Assembly (NCBI RefSeq): GCF_020524585.1
Contig: NZ_JAIVLK010000010.1
Location: 185,039-249,038, forward strand
Source: Celeribacter naphthalenivorans
GTDB lineage: Bacteria > Pseudomonadota > Alphaproteobacteria > Rhodobacterales > Rhodobacteraceae
Direction of reading: 5' to 3'
Length of the DNA: 64,000 nucleotides
Made by a program: the position numbers and the translations under genes
Notes under the pieces: model-generated
Database searches by the model: none
Seen by the model: the letters and a program-made list of their open reading frames with translations, nothing else
What the model was told of the DNA's origin: nothing
Shown: positions 38,073-48,074 of the stretch, piece after piece
How the letters are laid out: each line of letters opens with the position of its first letter
Numbering within the stretch: position 1 is the stretch's first letter

Positions 38073-39398
38073 TCAAGTTTTGCCGGAGTTTTTGCGCTCG
38101 GCCCGCAGTTTTTCAAAGTAGGCAACGCGTTTTGACAGGTCGCGTTCAAAGCCGCGCTCCACCGGTTTGTAGAACTGTGTCCGGGGCAAGGTGTCGGGGA
38201 AATAGTTCTGCCCGGAGAATGCATCCTCAGCGTCGTGATCATAGGCATAGCCCGCGCCATAGCCCTGTTCGGACATGAGTTTCGTCGGGGCATTCAGGAT
38301 ATGTTTTGGTGGCGGTTCCGACCCGGTTTTGCGGGCGGCTTCGCGCGCGGCTTTGAAGGCCGTGTAGACCGCGTTGGATTTGGGCGCCAACGCCAGATAG
38401 ACCACCGCCTGCGCCAGAGCCAATTCGCCTTCGGGCGAGCCCAAACGTTCGTAGCTTTCCCAGGCATGAAGTGCCACGGTATGGGCTTGCGGATCGGCGA
38501 GCTGGATGTCTTCGATCGCCATCCGCAACAGACGCCGCGCGAGATAGCGCGGGTCTTCGCCGCCCTCCAGCATCCGGTTGAACCAATAAAGCGCGGCGTC
38601 CGGGTCCGATCCGCGCACGGATTTATGCAGCGCGGATATCAGGTTGTAATGCTCGTCACCCGATTTGTCGTATTTCGCAGCACGGCGCATCAACCGTTTG
38701 CCAAGCTGCTCCGGGTCCAGCGGATCGACCACTTTCCACGCGGCGATCTGTTCGATCAGGTTCAAGAGCGTGCGCCCGTCGCCATCAGCCATCTCAAAGA
38801 GCGCGCGCCGCGCGGCCTCGGTCAGAGGAAGCGTCTTGCCAAGCTCATGCTCCGCGCGCTGCGCCAGCTGATCCAAATCCTCTGGCGTGAGCCGCGTCAG
38901 CACCATGACCTGCGAGCGTGAGAGCACAGCGGCGTTCAACTCGAAAGAGGGATTCTCAGTTGTGGCGCCCACAAGCAGGATGGTGCCGTCTTCCATATGC
39001 GGCAGGAAACTGTCCTGCTGCGCCTTGTTGAAGCGATGAATCTCGTCGACGAACAAAAGCGTGCCCTGCCCGTTCCCGCGCCGCAGTTTCGCGGCCTCGA
39101 AAACTTTGCGCAGCTCGGGGACACCGGAGAAAATCGCGGAGATTTGCACGAAATGCAGGTCGGTTTCATCGGCCAGAAGACGCGCGATGGTGGTCTTGCC
39201 CACACCGGGCGGCCCCCAGAAGATGATCGAGGACAGCGAGCCAGAGGCCAGCATCACGCCCAAAGGCGCATCAGGGCCCAGCACCTGTTGCTGGCCAATG
39301 ACTTCGGACAGATGCTTCGGGCGCAAACGGTCCGCCAAAGGGCGGTGCGCGGTGCTCGGGTCCGGGGCGGGATCATCTTTTGAAAACAGGTCAGCCAT
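38073..39398 (-). CDS. rarA: Replication-associated recombination protein RarA/MgsA
   Basis: Walker A is GPPGVGKTT, Walker B is LLFVDEIHRFNK, and GATTENPSFELN plus SRSQVMVLTRL are the AAA+ sensor region. The C-terminal clamp-loader-like part has AILRMAIEDIQLADPQA-type sequence and KSNAVYTA. RarA acts at stalled forks with SSB. The 441-residue length is normal. Confidence 0.95.
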   Translation of the reverse strand: MADLFSKDDPAPDPSTAHRPLADRLRPKHLSEVIGQQQVLGPDAPLGVMLASGSLSSIIFWGPPGVGKTTIARLLADETDLHFVQISAIFSGVPELRKVFEAAKLRRGNGQGTLLFVDEIHRFNKAQQDSFLPHMEDGTILLVGATTENPSFELNAAVLSRSQVMVLTRLTPEDLDQLAQRAEHELGKTLPLTEAARRALFEMADGDGRTLLNLIEQIAAWKVVDPLDPEQLGKRLMRRAAKYDKSGDEHYNLISALHKSVRGSDPDAALYWFNRMLEGGEDPRYLARRLLRMAIEDIQLADPQAHTVALHAWESYERLGSPEGELALAQAVVYLALAPKSNAVYTAFKAAREAARKTGSEPPPKHILNAPTKLMSEQGYGAGYAYDHDAEDAFSGQNYFPDTLPRTQFYKPVERGFERDLSKRVAYFEKLRAERKNSGKT

Positions 39399-39487
39399 GG
39401 CCGGAGATTACGCCGCCATTCAGGCGGGCGAAAGAGGTTTCGGGGCCGAACAGGCAGCGTTTCGGCCCCGATTTCCCAAGCATCGTG

Positions 39488-40075
39488 TCAGTGCAGTTTG
39501 TTGATGAGATTGATCCGCATACAGGCGTTGCGCGCACCGCCGATGTCCATCACTGGACCGATCACGTCGATGTCGAGCCCAACACGACGGCCCCAGCGGT
39601 TGCCATTTTCAGGGATCAAACAAATGACCGAGGTCGCGCCAAGTTCGCGCGCCGAATTGGTCATTTCACCAATCAGGCTCATCTGGACCCGCATCCGTTG
39701 TTTCGCAGGCACGCGCGGCGACACGAAAATCCGGCTGGATTCCCAGACATGCTGCGCCACCGGCGCCTCTTCGAACAAAAGATTTGTCGGGATACTCTCC
39801 AAAAGTCCGCGTTGAGCATCGCGGATCATATAGGAATAGATGCCACATTTCGTGGTCGTGGGAGTCAAACGGATACCGGCCAACACTTCGCCAAACTCGT
39901 GAACCGCGATCCAACGGGATGCGGGAGTATCATACTGGTCATATTCCATGCCGTCTGCCTGGGGCAAATCCCACTTCGCGTGCTGAATGAACGTTTCGTG
40001 TCTTGCGCGAAGCATGTTGGCGAAAAGATCGCCATGGTTGTGCAGATTAGCAAAAGAAAGCGTGGTCGTTTGCAT
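39488..40075 (-). CDS. Acyl-homoserine-lactone synthase (LuxI family)
   Basis: The conserved region ARHETFIQHAKWDLP, MEYDQYDTP and GIRLTPTTTKC carries the Arg, Phe, Trp, Asp and Asp residues that form the S-adenosylmethionine site, and EAPVAQHVWESSRIFVSP continues with the catalytic Glu and Arg. The 195-residue length is right. The enzyme makes an AHL signal; the acyl chain cannot be read. It lies 54 bases after a LuxR gene, same strand. Confidence 0.9.
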   Translation of the reverse strand: MQTTTLSFANLHNHGDLFANMLRARHETFIQHAKWDLPQADGMEYDQYDTPASRWIAVHEFGEVLAGIRLTPTTTKCGIYSYMIRDAQRGLLESIPTNLLFEEAPVAQHVWESSRIFVSPRVPAKQRMRVQMSLIGEMTNSARELGATSVICLIPENGNRWGRRVGLDIDVIGPVMDIGGARNACMRINLINKLH

Positions 40076-40129
40076 GGTACGTCTCCGGTGTTGGTTGATT
40101 TCTTCAACGCAACGCAGGAGCGAGTACCG

Positions 40130-40741
40130 TCATAGCAGCTTGATCTCCTTGGCTTTTTGAATGGCCTCTGAGGTGGTCCGGGCCATGAGACGTTCTCGGG
40201 CAGAGACAAGTCGCGCTTTGAGCGCGCTTTCAGAAATCCCGAGCTTGGCCGCGGCTGCTGCATGACGATCACCGCCTGCGATGCACCGGAGGGCCTGAAT
40301 TTGCGCCTGCGTCAAATCTGTTTGAGGTTCTGAAATTTCATGCAGGGTGCGCACGATCGTGGCGATTTTACTGATTTCCTGATCGGTAAACTCGCGGTCA
40401 GACCTTGCACATCCGACGATTGATCTCGACTGAACCGGTCCACAGGACACGGCAACACCAAAGTTCAGGCCGAATTCGGCGGCCTGCCTCCATATTTTGA
40501 ATGGATCGGGGAGTTCTATTTCGCTCCACCTTATTGCCCCTTCGCAAGACAATCCCCATGCGATCATCGGGTCCCTCAGCGCGTAAGCGTTCACTGCATA
40601 GTGTTCGAGCCATTTCGGATCGTAATTTGCCTCAGAAACAATTGGGGCAGCGAAACGAATATGCAGCCCAGCGGAATACCCGGCGGGCGACATGGCTCGG
40701 AGTTGAGCAAACTGGCGATTCAGTTCCGTAGTGTCAGACAT
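40130..40741 (-). CDS. LuxR family autoinducer-binding regulator
   Basis: The N-terminal part (about 1-130) has the ligand-binding fold with NYDPKWLEHYAVNAYALRDPMIAWG and FGVAVSCGPVQS. The C-terminal part is a GerE-type helix-turn-helix (LTQAQIQALRCIAGGDRHAAAAAKLGIS). At 203 residues it is slightly short for LuxR (typically 235-250), mostly in the N-terminal linker. It is paired with the AHL synthase downstream and should respond to its signal. Confidence 0.88.
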   Translation of the reverse strand: MSDTTELNRQFAQLRAMSPAGYSAGLHIRFAAPIVSEANYDPKWLEHYAVNAYALRDPMIAWGLSCEGAIRWSEIELPDPFKIWRQAAEFGLNFGVAVSCGPVQSRSIVGCARSDREFTDQEISKIATIVRTLHEISEPQTDLTQAQIQALRCIAGGDRHAAAAAKLGISESALKARLVSARERLMARTTSEAIQKAKEIKLL

Positions 40742-40930
40742 TGAAAATACATTCTCTTACGAAAGGTGTGACAACCTATAGGCGATCACTAATCTAAGAT
40801 TTAAACCACAGAGTCACTTTTGGGAAGCCCAAATAGAACAACTGGTAAAAAGTGACAGAAAACAACGGCAATTTGCCCCGTTTTTACGCGTTTCCCCGCC
40901 CCCTTCCGCCTCGCCCTGTCCCAACGAAAA

Positions 40931-40952
40931 AGCCCCGCTCTTCAGCGGGGCT
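40931..40952 (-). terminator. Terminator after rplQ
   Basis: The stem agccccgct / agcgggget-like arms (agccccgct with agcggggct) with loop ctct-type bases is followed on the minus strand by a run of T (tttttcg). It closes the alpha operon after rplQ, 30 bases beyond its stop codon. Confidence 0.88.
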
Positions 40953-40982
40953 TTCGTATTCGATCCGGTAGAGACTGAAAGA

Positions 40983-41411
40983 TCAGTCTTCGGCAGCCAG
41001 AGCAGCGTCTTCGGCCTCAAGGCGGGCACGATCAGCGGCGCCTTTGGCGGCCGGGTCGCGGTCCACGAGCTCGATGATCGCCATCGGAGCCATATCGCCG
41101 TAGCGGAAGCCGGCTTTCAGAACGCGGGTGTAACCACCGGCGCGCTCGGCATAACGCGGGCCGAGAATTTCGAAGAGTTTGGCGACGTCTTTGTCTTGTT
41201 TCAGCTGAGCGGCAGCCTGACGACGGGCGTGAAGATCGCCACGTTTGCCGAGCGTGATCAGCTTGTCCATGATGCGCTTAAGCTCTTTGGCTTTCGGCAG
41301 CGTGGTTTTGATTTGTTCGTGCTCGATGAGCGAGCCAGCCATGTTGGAGAACATCGCTTTGCGGTGTTCGTGGGTCCGGTTCAGGCGGCGGTAACCTTTA
41401 GCGTGACGCAT
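40983..41411 (-). CDS. rplQ: 50S ribosomal protein L17
   Basis: [20 protein letters not shown] and [21 protein letters not shown] are the L17 signature. The 142-residue protein has a C-terminal acidic tail typical of alphaproteobacteria. It is the last gene of the alpha operon, separated from rpoA by an inserted plus-strand gene, so it needs its own promoter or must read through. Confidence 0.97.
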   Translation of the reverse strand: MRHAKGYRRLNRTHEHRKAMFSNMAGSLIEHEQIKTTLPKAKELKRIMDKLITLGKRGDLHARRQAAAQLKQDKDVAKLFEILGPRYAERAGGYTRVLKAGFRYGDMAPMAIIELVDRDPAAKGAADRARLEAEDAALAAED

Positions 41412-41641
41412 TGTATTTCTCCTAATTCAGGTTTTTACTTTGTCTGGTCGGCGATGCGTGTCACCGACTCTCCTTGGGGCGAATGCCCGGATGCGTCCCC
41501 TTAGTGCCTTAAAACGCTCTTGTAAACCTTATTTGCAAGACGAATGGAGCAAAATATACTCCTGCTCTACCCTGTTTCCTGCATCGCACCAATCGGTTAA
41601 CTATTCTCCGCCATCGTTCATATAGAGGATCTCATAGCCCG

Positions 41642-42335
41642 GTGATTATTCATTTCATTCACGTCGGAAAATGCGGAGGAGAGTCGGCGCTTGACGCTTT
41701 GAAAGGCTCAGGAGCAAATGTCATCGCCTATCATGTTGGCGATGCGAATATACGCCTTCAGCAATGTATTTTCGCCCCCCCGCCCTCAAGATCAATTTGT
41801 TCTCCTCCTGCGTGATCCCGTCGATCGCTTTATCTCAGCGTTCGAGTGGGATTTGCATTCAAAAAGCCGCGATGGAACCGGTCGCGATCTAAAAAATCGG
41901 GTTTGGCAAAAGATTTACGACAGGTTTAAGACGGCAAACGATCTCGCTGAAGCCCTGTCTTCAAGCCAACATGCGCGGCGCGACGCAACTCAATTTGCGA
42001 TGACGCAAAGTCAGCTTCATATGGCTTTCGACCTCGGATGGTATGTGCCACCACTCGCCGCATTGGCTTTGCCAGCAGGGCGCACACATGTCCTTCGCAC
42101 ACATCGGCTCTCCGAAGATATGCTCGCTTTGTCAAAGACGCTTTGCCTCACAACTGGTGATGTCCCGCGCACCAAGAATGATTACAAACATAAGCTTCCA
42201 CAAGATCGCCTCACTCACGGAGGGCTATCAGATCTGGGTCGGCGGAACCTGATCGCCGCGAGACCGGAAACGACGCAAACTCTCGAGGTCATCCATAACC
42301 GCCTCCCCCAAGACGATGCGCTCACATTCATGTAA
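41642..42335 (+). pseudogene. Sulfotransferase-like gene frameshifted at a run of seven C
   Basis: From GTG 41642 the frame reads VIIHFIHVGKCGGESALDAL, the 5'-phosphosulfate-binding P-loop of PAPS sulfotransferases (normally hPKCGGTS). It continues to LQQCIFAP and then, at seven C (41775-41781), it is thrown out of frame. Removing one C gives APRPQDQFVLLLRDPVDRFISAFEWDL and the rest of the enzyme to 42335, with the 3'-phosphate-binding RDPVDRF motif. So either one base is extra, the tract is a phase-variable switch, or the gene is decayed. It lies alone between rpoA and rplQ on the opposite strand and is A/T-rich. Confidence 0.75.
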
Positions 42336-42366
42336 AAAGGGGAGGAGCATCCACTCCCCCCCTTTT
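42336..42366. terminator. Bidirectional terminator between sulfotransferase gene and rpoA
   Basis: A stem of aaaggggag pairing with ctccccccctt-type bases (aaggggagga / tccactccccc) carries A and T runs on its flanks in the gap between the converging genes. It should end both the plus-strand transcript and the rpoA transcript. Confidence 0.75.
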
Positions 42367-42387
42367 TTTATTCTGTCCGAAAAAAAC

Positions 42388-43404
42388 TCAGAACTGGTCT
42401 TCGAATTTCTTCGCCAGGTCTTCGATGTTCTCAGGCGGCCACTCTTCGACATCCATGCCGAGGTGCAGGCCCATGCCGGACAGAACCTCTTTGATCTCGT
42501 TGAGCGACTTGCGACCGAAGTTCGGGGTGCGGAGCATCTCGGCTTCGGTTTTCTGGATGAGATCGCCGATGTAAACGATGTTGTCGTTCTTGAGGCAGTT
42601 CGCGGACCGGACAGACAGTTCCAGCTCGTCCACTTTCTTGAGAAGCAGCGGGTTGAACTCGAGACCATCGTCTTCTTCCTGACGACCAGCCGATTCCGGC
42701 TCGTCGAAGTTCACGAAGATGCCCAGCTGATCCTGAAGGATGCGCGCAGCAAAGGCCACGGCGTCTTCCGGGGTCACGGAGCCGTCGGTTTCGATTTTCA
42801 TCGTCAGCTTGTCATAGTCGAGCACCTGACCTTCACGGGTCGGCTGCACGTCGTAGGACACTTTCTTGACCGGCGAATAGATCGCGTCGACCGGGATCAG
42901 GCCGATCGGCGCATCTTCCGGTTTGTTCTTGTCGGCGGAGACGTAACCTTTGCCGGTGTTCACTGTCAGTTCCATGAACAGATCGGCGCCATCGTCGAGG
43001 TGGCAGATCACGTGATCCTTGTTCAGAACCTCAATGCCAGCGGATTCAGAGATGTCACCGGCGGTGACAACCATCGGACCCTTGGCGGAGATGGAAAGAC
43101 GCTTCGGCCCTTCGACTTCCATGCGCAGGGACACGCCTTTGAGGTTCAGAATGATGTCGGTGACGTCTTCACGCACACCAGCAACAGACGAGAATTCATG
43201 CAGAACGTTGTCGATCTGGACGGAGGTGATGGCCGCGCCCTGAAGCGACGACATCAACACGCGACGCAGCGCGTTGCCCAGCGTCAGACCAAAGCCGCGC
43301 TCAAGCGGTTCGGCAACGAGGGTGGCCTGACGCGCGGGTTCATTGCCCGGCTTGACGTCAAGCTGTTGCGGTTTAATGAGCTCGGCCCAATTTTTGTGGA
43401 TCAT
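42388..43404 (-). CDS. rpoA: RNA polymerase alpha subunit
   Basis: The N-terminal dimerisation domain has [20 protein letters not shown] and [13 protein letters not shown]. The C-terminal domain has [22 protein letters not shown] and [12 protein letters not shown], the DNA- and activator-binding alpha-CTD. At 338 residues it is full-length. It follows rpsK in the alpha operon but is parted from rplQ by a converging gene. Confidence 0.97.
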   Translation of the reverse strand: MIHKNWAELIKPQQLDVKPGNEPARQATLVAEPLERGFGLTLGNALRRVLMSSLQGAAITSVQIDNVLHEFSSVAGVREDVTDIILNLKGVSLRMEVEGPKRLSISAKGPMVVTAGDISESAGIEVLNKDHVICHLDDGADLFMELTVNTGKGYVSADKNKPEDAPIGLIPVDAIYSPVKKVSYDVQPTREGQVLDYDKLTMKIETDGSVTPEDAVAFAARILQDQLGIFVNFDEPESAGRQEEDDGLEFNPLLLKKVDELELSVRSANCLKNDNIVYIGDLIQKTEAEMLRTPNFGRKSLNEIKEVLSGMGLHLGMDVEEWPPENIEDLAKKFEDQF

Positions 43405-43482
43405 GCTGGTGCCTCCATTCTTGTTCTAACGCCCATGTCCTAAAGCGAAAGAACGCCCGAGGGGTCTCTAAAACGCACAAAA

Positions 43483-43510
43483 GGACCGCGGGCACGAAGA
43501 CCCGCGATCC
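43483..43510 (-). other. Hairpin in the rpsK-rpoA gap
   Basis: Ten paired bases with one G-U or mismatched pair (ggaccgcggg / cccgcgatcc) around an eight-base loop. There is no T-run, so it may be a regulatory or stability hairpin for the alpha operon transcript. Confidence 0.45.
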
Positions 43511-43527
43511 GAAATTTATACAGTCGA

Positions 43528-43920
43528 TTACACGCGGCGACGCTTCGGCGGGCGGCAGCCGTTGTGTGCAATCGGGGTCACGTCGCGGATGGACGTGATG
43601 TTGAAGCCGATAGCGGCCAGAGCGCGCAGAGCGGACTCACGGCCAGAGCCGGGGCCCTGAACTTCGACTTCGAGGGTTTTCACGCCGTGATCCTGAGCTT
43701 TTTTACCAGCGTCCTCAGCAGCCATCTGAGCGGCGTAGGGCGTGGATTTCCGGGAGCCTTTGAAGCCCATGGTGCCAGCGGACGACCAGGAGATCGCATT
43801 GCCTTGCACGTCGGAGATCAGGATTTTGGTGTTGTTGAAGGTGGAGTTCACGTGAGCAACGCCTGCGGCGATGTTCTTGGAAGCCTTCTTCTTTGTCGTA
43901 CGACGGGTATCGCGTGCCAT
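43528..43920 (-). CDS. rpsK: 30S ribosomal protein S11
   Basis: [37 protein letters not shown] and [16 protein letters not shown] are the S11 hallmarks. The 130-residue length is normal. It follows rpsM by 15 bases in the alpha operon. Confidence 0.98.
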   Translation of the reverse strand: MARDTRRTTKKKASKNIAAGVAHVNSTFNNTKILISDVQGNAISWSSAGTMGFKGSRKSTPYAAQMAAEDAGKKAQDHGVKTLEVEVQGPGSGRESALRALAAIGFNITSIRDVTPIAHNGCRPPKRRRV

Positions 43921-43935
43921 TGGTCAGTTCTCCCC

Positions 43936-44304
43936 TTACTTCTTCTTGCCTGCGATGGCCTTTGCCGGGCCTTTGCGGGTGCGAGCGTTGGTGTGGGTAC
44001 GTTGACCGCGAACCGGGAGGTTACGACGGTGACGCAGGCCGCGGTAGCAGCCGAGGTCCATGAGACGCTTGATGTTCATTTGAACTTCACGGCGCAGGTC
44101 GCCTTCCACGGTGTAGTTGGCGTCGATGTGCTCGCGGATGGCGAGAACTTCGGCGTCAGACAGCTCGTTGACGCGACGGGTGAGGTCGATGCCAACAGCT
44201 TCGCAGATAGCAACGGCAGAGGTGCTGCCAATGCCCGTGATGTAGGTGAGCGCGATCGGAACGCGCTTCGCGGTCGGGATGTTTACGCCGGCGATACGTG
44301 CCAC
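43936..44304 (-). CDS. rpsM: 30S ribosomal protein S13
   Basis: [20 protein letters not shown] at the N-terminus and [20 protein letters not shown] at the C-terminus identify S13. The start is a GTG at 44304, with aaggaa eight bases upstream; the frame is open further upstream. It is the first gene of the alpha operon here, 216 bases after adk. Confidence 0.96.
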   Translation of the reverse strand: MARIAGVNIPTAKRVPIALTYITGIGSTSAVAICEAVGIDLTRRVNELSDAEVLAIREHIDANYTVEGDLRREVQMNIKRLMDLGCYRGLRHRRNLPVRGQRTHTNARTRKGPAKAIAGKKK

Positions 44305-44484
44305 GTTATTTTCCTTTCGTTGCGGTTCCGTAGTCCCGGAACCTTTTTTCACAACGGAAGCTCGCGGGACAAAACCAGCGAGCCACAGCTGAATTCAGGT
44401 GATGATTGAAACAGGCACTTCGGGATGAACCGCCCGCATTCGAATCTTTTACCCCAAAGGGGATGGGTTGCCATAGAGGCTATT

Positions 44485-44510
44485 CGCCGGAGGGTCAAGG
44501 CCTTCCGGCG
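44485..44510 (-). other. Stem-loop between adk and rpsM
   Basis: Ten-base stem (cgccggaggg / ccttccggcg, one G-U) around a six-base loop, 11 bases after the adk stop. The following bases on the minus strand are not T-rich. It may attenuate transcription from the secY-adk segment into the alpha operon. Confidence 0.5.
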
Positions 44511-44520
44511 AGAGAAACGG

Positions 44521-45096
44521 TCAGGCAAGCGCCTTTGCAATATCTGCGGAGACCTGATCCATGCTCTGAAGCCCGTCCACGGTCTTCAGATCGCCTTTGG
44601 CGTAGTAGTAGCCGATCAGCGGAGAGGTCTTTTTGTAATATTCCATCAGGCGGATTTTGACGCTGTCTTCGTTGTCGTCCGCACGCGCCTCTTTGCCGGC
44701 AGCAACAGCTTCGGCGGCACGGTTGACGATGCGCTTCACCAGCGTGTTGTCATCCACTTCCAACAGGATCACCGCCTCAAGCTGTGCCCCATTGCGGGAC
44801 AGAAGCTCGTTCAGCGCGTCGGCCTGGCCCAGCGTGCGCGGGAAGCCGTCGAAGATGAAACCGGCGGCATTGCCGACCTTGATCTTCTCTTCGATCAGAC
44901 CGATCACGATCTCGTCGGTGACAAGTTGACCGGCATCCATGATAGCCGCAACCTTTTTGCCCATTTCGGTGCCGGAGGTCTTTGCTTCACGCAGCATATC
45001 CCCGGTCGAAAGTTGCACCATGCCTCGCTCCTCCACGAGACGTTGCGCCTGAGTTCCCTTGCCCGCGCCCGGCGGTCCAAGCAGAATAATGTTCAT
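44521..45096 (-). CDS. adk: Adenylate kinase
   Basis: The phosphate loop [21 protein letters not shown] and [15 protein letters not shown] identify adenylate kinase, which balances ATP, ADP and AMP. At 191 residues it is the short form without the zinc or LID insertion, as in many alphaproteobacteria. It overlaps secY by four bases. Confidence 0.97.
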   Translation of the reverse strand: MNIILLGPPGAGKGTQAQRLVEERGMVQLSTGDMLREAKTSGTEMGKKVAAIMDAGQLVTDEIVIGLIEEKIKVGNAAGFIFDGFPRTLGQADALNELLSRNGAQLEAVILLEVDDNTLVKRIVNRAAEAVAAGKEARADDNEDSVKIRLMEYYKKTSPLIGYYYAKGDLKTVDGLQSMDQVSADIAKALA

Positions 45097-46451
45097 CGTC
45101 TTGCTGTCCCTCTTTTGCTGCGCTTCCTCCCGCGCAGCTGAGATTTCTCGATCAGCCCCTCATACTGGTGCGCCAGCAGATGGGACTGGACTTGTTGAAT
45201 CGTGTCCATCGTCACCGATACCACAATCAACACCGAAGTGCCGCCAAAATAGAAGGGGATGGCGAGCTGGCTCCGAAGAATTTCCGGCAGCAGACAGACT
45301 GCGGCCAAATAGGCGGAGCCGATCACGAGGAGACGGGCCACGATGTAATCGAGGTGCTCCTCGGTTTTCTTCCCCGGACGGATGCCGGGAATGAAGCCGT
45401 TCTGGTTCTTCAGGTTCTTGGCCACGTCTTCCGATTTGAAGGCGACGTTGGCGGTGTAGAAATAGGCGAAGAAGACGATCATCGCCGTGAAGAACAGAAG
45501 GTAAAGCGGTTGCCCCGGGCCGAAGTAGGCAAGGATCGTGGACATCACCGGACCGACATCAGACTGACCGGAGAAGGTCGCGATGGTGGTCGGCAGAAGC
45601 AACAGGGACGAGGCAAAGATCGCCGGGATCACGCCCGCCGGGTTGACCTTGATCGGCAGATGCGAGGACTGCGCGTCATAGATTTTCATGCCCTGCTGGC
45701 GGCGCGGGTACTGGATATGCACCTTGCGCAGCGCGCGTTCCATGAAGACCACAAAGGCAATCACGGCGACGACCATGGCAATCACGATCAGCGTCACGAA
45801 GGGAGAGATCGCACCGGACCGGCCAGAGGCAAAGAACTGAGCCAGAGCGCCCGGGATCTCGGCGACGATGCCGACGAAGATGATCAGAGAGATACCATTG
45901 CCGATGCCGCGGTTGGTGATTTGCTCACCGAGCCACATCAGGAACATCGTACCGCCAACCAGCGTGATCACCACGCCCGCGCGGAAATACCAGCCGGGAT
46001 CATGAGCCAGATTCCCGGCCTCCAAAGAGGCGGCGAGACCGTAGGCCTGGAACAGCGCCAGAGCGACCGTGCCGAAACGGGTGTATTGGTTGATCTTCTT
46101 GCGGCCCGCTTCGCCCTCTTTCTTGAGGTTCTCAAGCGAGGGCACCATCGAGGTCAGAAGCTGCACGATAATGGAGGCGGAGATGTAGGGCATGATGCCG
46201 AGCGCAAAAATCCCCATCCGACCGAGCGCACCGCCGGTGAACATCGACAGAATGCCCCCGATGCCCGATGCGGCCTGTTCCATAAAGTCACGAAGCGCGT
46301 TGCCGTCGATCCCCGGCACCGGGATAAAGGTGCCAAGACGGTACACGATCAAAAGACCGATGGTGAAAAAGATACGCTGGCGAAGCTCCTTGGCCTTCCC
46401 GAAGGTGCCCCAGTCGAGGTTCGCCGCCATTTGTTCTGCTGCGGATGCCAT
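45093..46451 (-). CDS. secY: Preprotein translocase subunit SecY
   Basis: The 452-residue protein has ten membrane helices, with the plug region ([20 protein letters not shown]), [14 protein letters not shown] and [20 protein letters not shown]. It forms the channel of the Sec system. It lies between rplO and adk, the usual spc-operon place, and overlaps adk. Confidence 0.97.
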   Translation of the reverse strand: MASAAEQMAANLDWGTFGKAKELRQRIFFTIGLLIVYRLGTFIPVPGIDGNALRDFMEQAASGIGGILSMFTGGALGRMGIFALGIMPYISASIIVQLLTSMVPSLENLKKEGEAGRKKINQYTRFGTVALALFQAYGLAASLEAGNLAHDPGWYFRAGVVITLVGGTMFLMWLGEQITNRGIGNGISLIIFVGIVAEIPGALAQFFASGRSGAISPFVTLIVIAMVVAVIAFVVFMERALRKVHIQYPRRQQGMKIYDAQSSHLPIKVNPAGVIPAIFASSLLLLPTTIATFSGQSDVGPVMSTILAYFGPGQPLYLLFFTAMIVFFAYFYTANVAFKSEDVAKNLKNQNGFIPGIRPGKKTEEHLDYIVARLLVIGSAYLAAVCLLPEILRSQLAIPFYFGGTSVLIVVSVTMDTIQQVQSHLLAHQYEGLIEKSQLRGRKRSKRGTARR

Positions 46452-46555
46452 TAATGGTCTCTCTATTCACGACAGCGCCGCCCGACCGGCTTTCCGGGGG
46501 CGGCGCTTGGAAAACTCAAACCTGATGTAAGGGGCCAGGCCCCTCGTCACAAGTC

Positions 46556-47032
46556 TTATTCGGCTGCCGCGTCGGCCTTGACGGCCACGGTGAGCGAGCC
46601 GCCTGCTTTTTCGACAGCTTCAACGGCGGATTTGGAGGCGCCGGTGACGGTGATGGTCAGTTTGGATTTGACATCGCCTTTCGCCAGAACGCGGATACCG
46701 TCCAGCTTACGACGCACCAGACCGGAAGCCACGAGGCTGTCTTCGGTCACGTTGGCGGCGTCGAGTTTGCCGGCTTCGATGAATTTCTCGATCAGGCCGA
46801 GGTTCACAACAGCGAATTTCGCGCGGTTCGGCTTGTTAAAGCCACGCTTCGGAAGACGCTGGTAGAGCGGCATCTGGCCGCCCTCGTAGCCTTTGATGGC
46901 CACGCCGGAACGGGATTTTTGACCTTTGATACCACGGCCACCCATTTTACCTTTGCCCGAACCCGGGCCACGGCCAACGCGCATGCGTTTCTTAGTTGCG
47001 CCTTCGTTGTCGCGCAGTTCATGCAATTTCAT
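46556..47032 (-). CDS. rplO: 50S ribosomal protein L15
   Basis: The basic N-terminal part ([40 protein letters not shown]) and the C-terminal [20 protein letters not shown] identify L15. The 158-residue length is normal. Small-protein genes and relics separate it from rpmD upstream, where the two are normally adjacent. Confidence 0.97.
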   Translation of the reverse strand: MKLHELRDNEGATKKRMRVGRGPGSGKGKMGGRGIKGQKSRSGVAIKGYEGGQMPLYQRLPKRGFNKPNRAKFAVVNLGLIEKFIEAGKLDAANVTEDSLVASGLVRRKLDGIRVLAKGDVKSKLTITVTGASKSAVEAVEKAGGSLTVAVKADAAAE

Positions 47033-47170
47033 GTCGCTTCTCCTTGCCGGATGTGCCCTCCAGCGACGGAGTGGGCAACCACGGCTTACATGTGTTGATT
47101 CTTATGGACCTAGGAGTCCACCGGGGGCGTATAGACGCTTGATGCTTTGCGATCAAGCGCCCTCATGGAT

Positions 47171-47359
47171 TTAGTGACAGTGAACCTGCCCCGTCGATGT
47201 TTGCATATGGCAACATTGGCCGGGAGGAGACGATTTCCGGCACCCACCCCCATGTGCCATCTCGGTTTCCGCCACGGCGGGAGCGAGTGTGGCGGTTGAA
47301 GCCGTAACGGGCGCAGCCATCAAAAAGGGAAAAGTCATAAGACAAAGAATGCGGGACAT
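47171..47359 (-). CDS. Small secreted Cys/His-rich protein
   Basis: The 62-residue product has a signal peptide (RILCLMTFPFLMAAPVTA) and a mature part ending in GGGCRKSSPPGQCCHMQTST-type sequence and VHCH. The four Cys and several His could bind a metal or form disulfides in the periplasm. It lies between rpmD and rplO and is oriented with them. Family not recognised; the coding pattern is convincing. Confidence 0.6.
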   Translation of the reverse strand: MSRILCLMTFPFLMAAPVTASTATLAPAVAETEMAHGGGCRKSSPPGQCCHMQTSTGQVHCH

Positions 47360-47442
47360 GGGCCGACCTCAAAAAGTTAACAAATGGTTAACCTTCATCG
47401 CATGTTCCACATTTAAAGCAAGACCTTTCCCCAAAAACCAAA

Positions 47443-47468
47443 ACACCCCGCAGTGTCCTGCGGGGTGT
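47443..47468 (-). terminator. Terminator downstream of the small-protein genes
   Basis: A strong stem (acaccccgca / tgcggggtgt) with a short loop is followed on the minus strand by ttttggttttt. It should end transcripts from the DUF1127 and neighbouring small genes before the Cys/His-rich gene. Confidence 0.85.
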
Positions 47469-47511
47469 GTGTCTTGTCCAGAGGCCGACGTGCTTGCGCC
47501 GCGCCCGCGTG

Positions 47512-47637
47512 TCACTCTGCGGTGGCGCGCAGGTATTCTTTCCAGGTCGGAACGGGGCCGGCATGCCAATGGGCACGCATCGCGCAAAGACCGTCGAAAA
47601 GCGGACGCAGAAGCGATTGGAAGGAGGCGGCGAGCAT
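47512..47637 (-). CDS. Small protein, 41 aa
   Basis: ATG 47637 to TGA 47512 encodes LAASFQSLLRPLFDGLCAMR and, after a few residues, VPTWKEYLRATAE. It follows the DUF1127 gene by 38 bases on the same strand, upstream of the shared terminator, so the two are probably co-transcribed. No family recognised; the gene is too short for standard thresholds. Confidence 0.5.
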   Translation of the reverse strand: MLAASFQSLLRPLFDGLCAMRAHWHAGPVPTWKEYLRATAE

Positions 47638-47675
47638 GGTCAGATCCTTTGTCGTAGGTCTATCTAAGCGTTGGC

Positions 47676-47897
47676 TCAGATGCGTGCAGCGGTGCCGCGA
47701 GCGATGTCCATGATGTCGGAACGGCCCAGACCGATGTCGGCCAGTTCGTGATCCGTCAGAGCATTCAGCTCGTTATAGGTTTTCGCGAAAGCGCGCTGAC
47801 GAGCAAAGCTCAGGCGGATGCCTGCGATGATGTCGCGAACGGTGTCGATCAAACCTGCGCCAGCGGCGATGCGGGCCGTGTCATTGTAGTGTGCCAT
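47676..47897 (-). CDS. DUF1127 (YjiS-like) small protein
   Basis: The C-terminal motif AFAKTYNELNALTDHELADI with GLGRSDI is the DUF1127 consensus, which in alphaproteobacteria is linked to RNA binding and stress responses. The 73-residue length is typical for the two-part form. It is followed by a 41-residue gene and a terminator. Confidence 0.88.
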   Translation of the reverse strand: MAHYNDTARIAAGAGLIDTVRDIIAGIRLSFARQRAFAKTYNELNALTDHELADIGLGRSDIMDIARGTAARI

Positions 47898-48074
47898 GGT
47901 GTGTTTCCTTTTGCAGGGACCGTATGTCCCGCGAATCTGTATGTTTGGTTCTCTTTAGGAGCACGGCTCATGTAGAGGGGGACGCCAAATATGACATCCC
48001 CCAGTTTTTGCGACTCTGCTATGCACAAAATGCATGCAGTTTTTAAACTGCCGTTAATTTATGCAGCCCTCTGG

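Noticed and set aside
40742..40800. Possible lux box upstream of luxR
   Set aside because: The A/T-rich gap has only weak dyads; none matches the usual 18-20 base palindrome.
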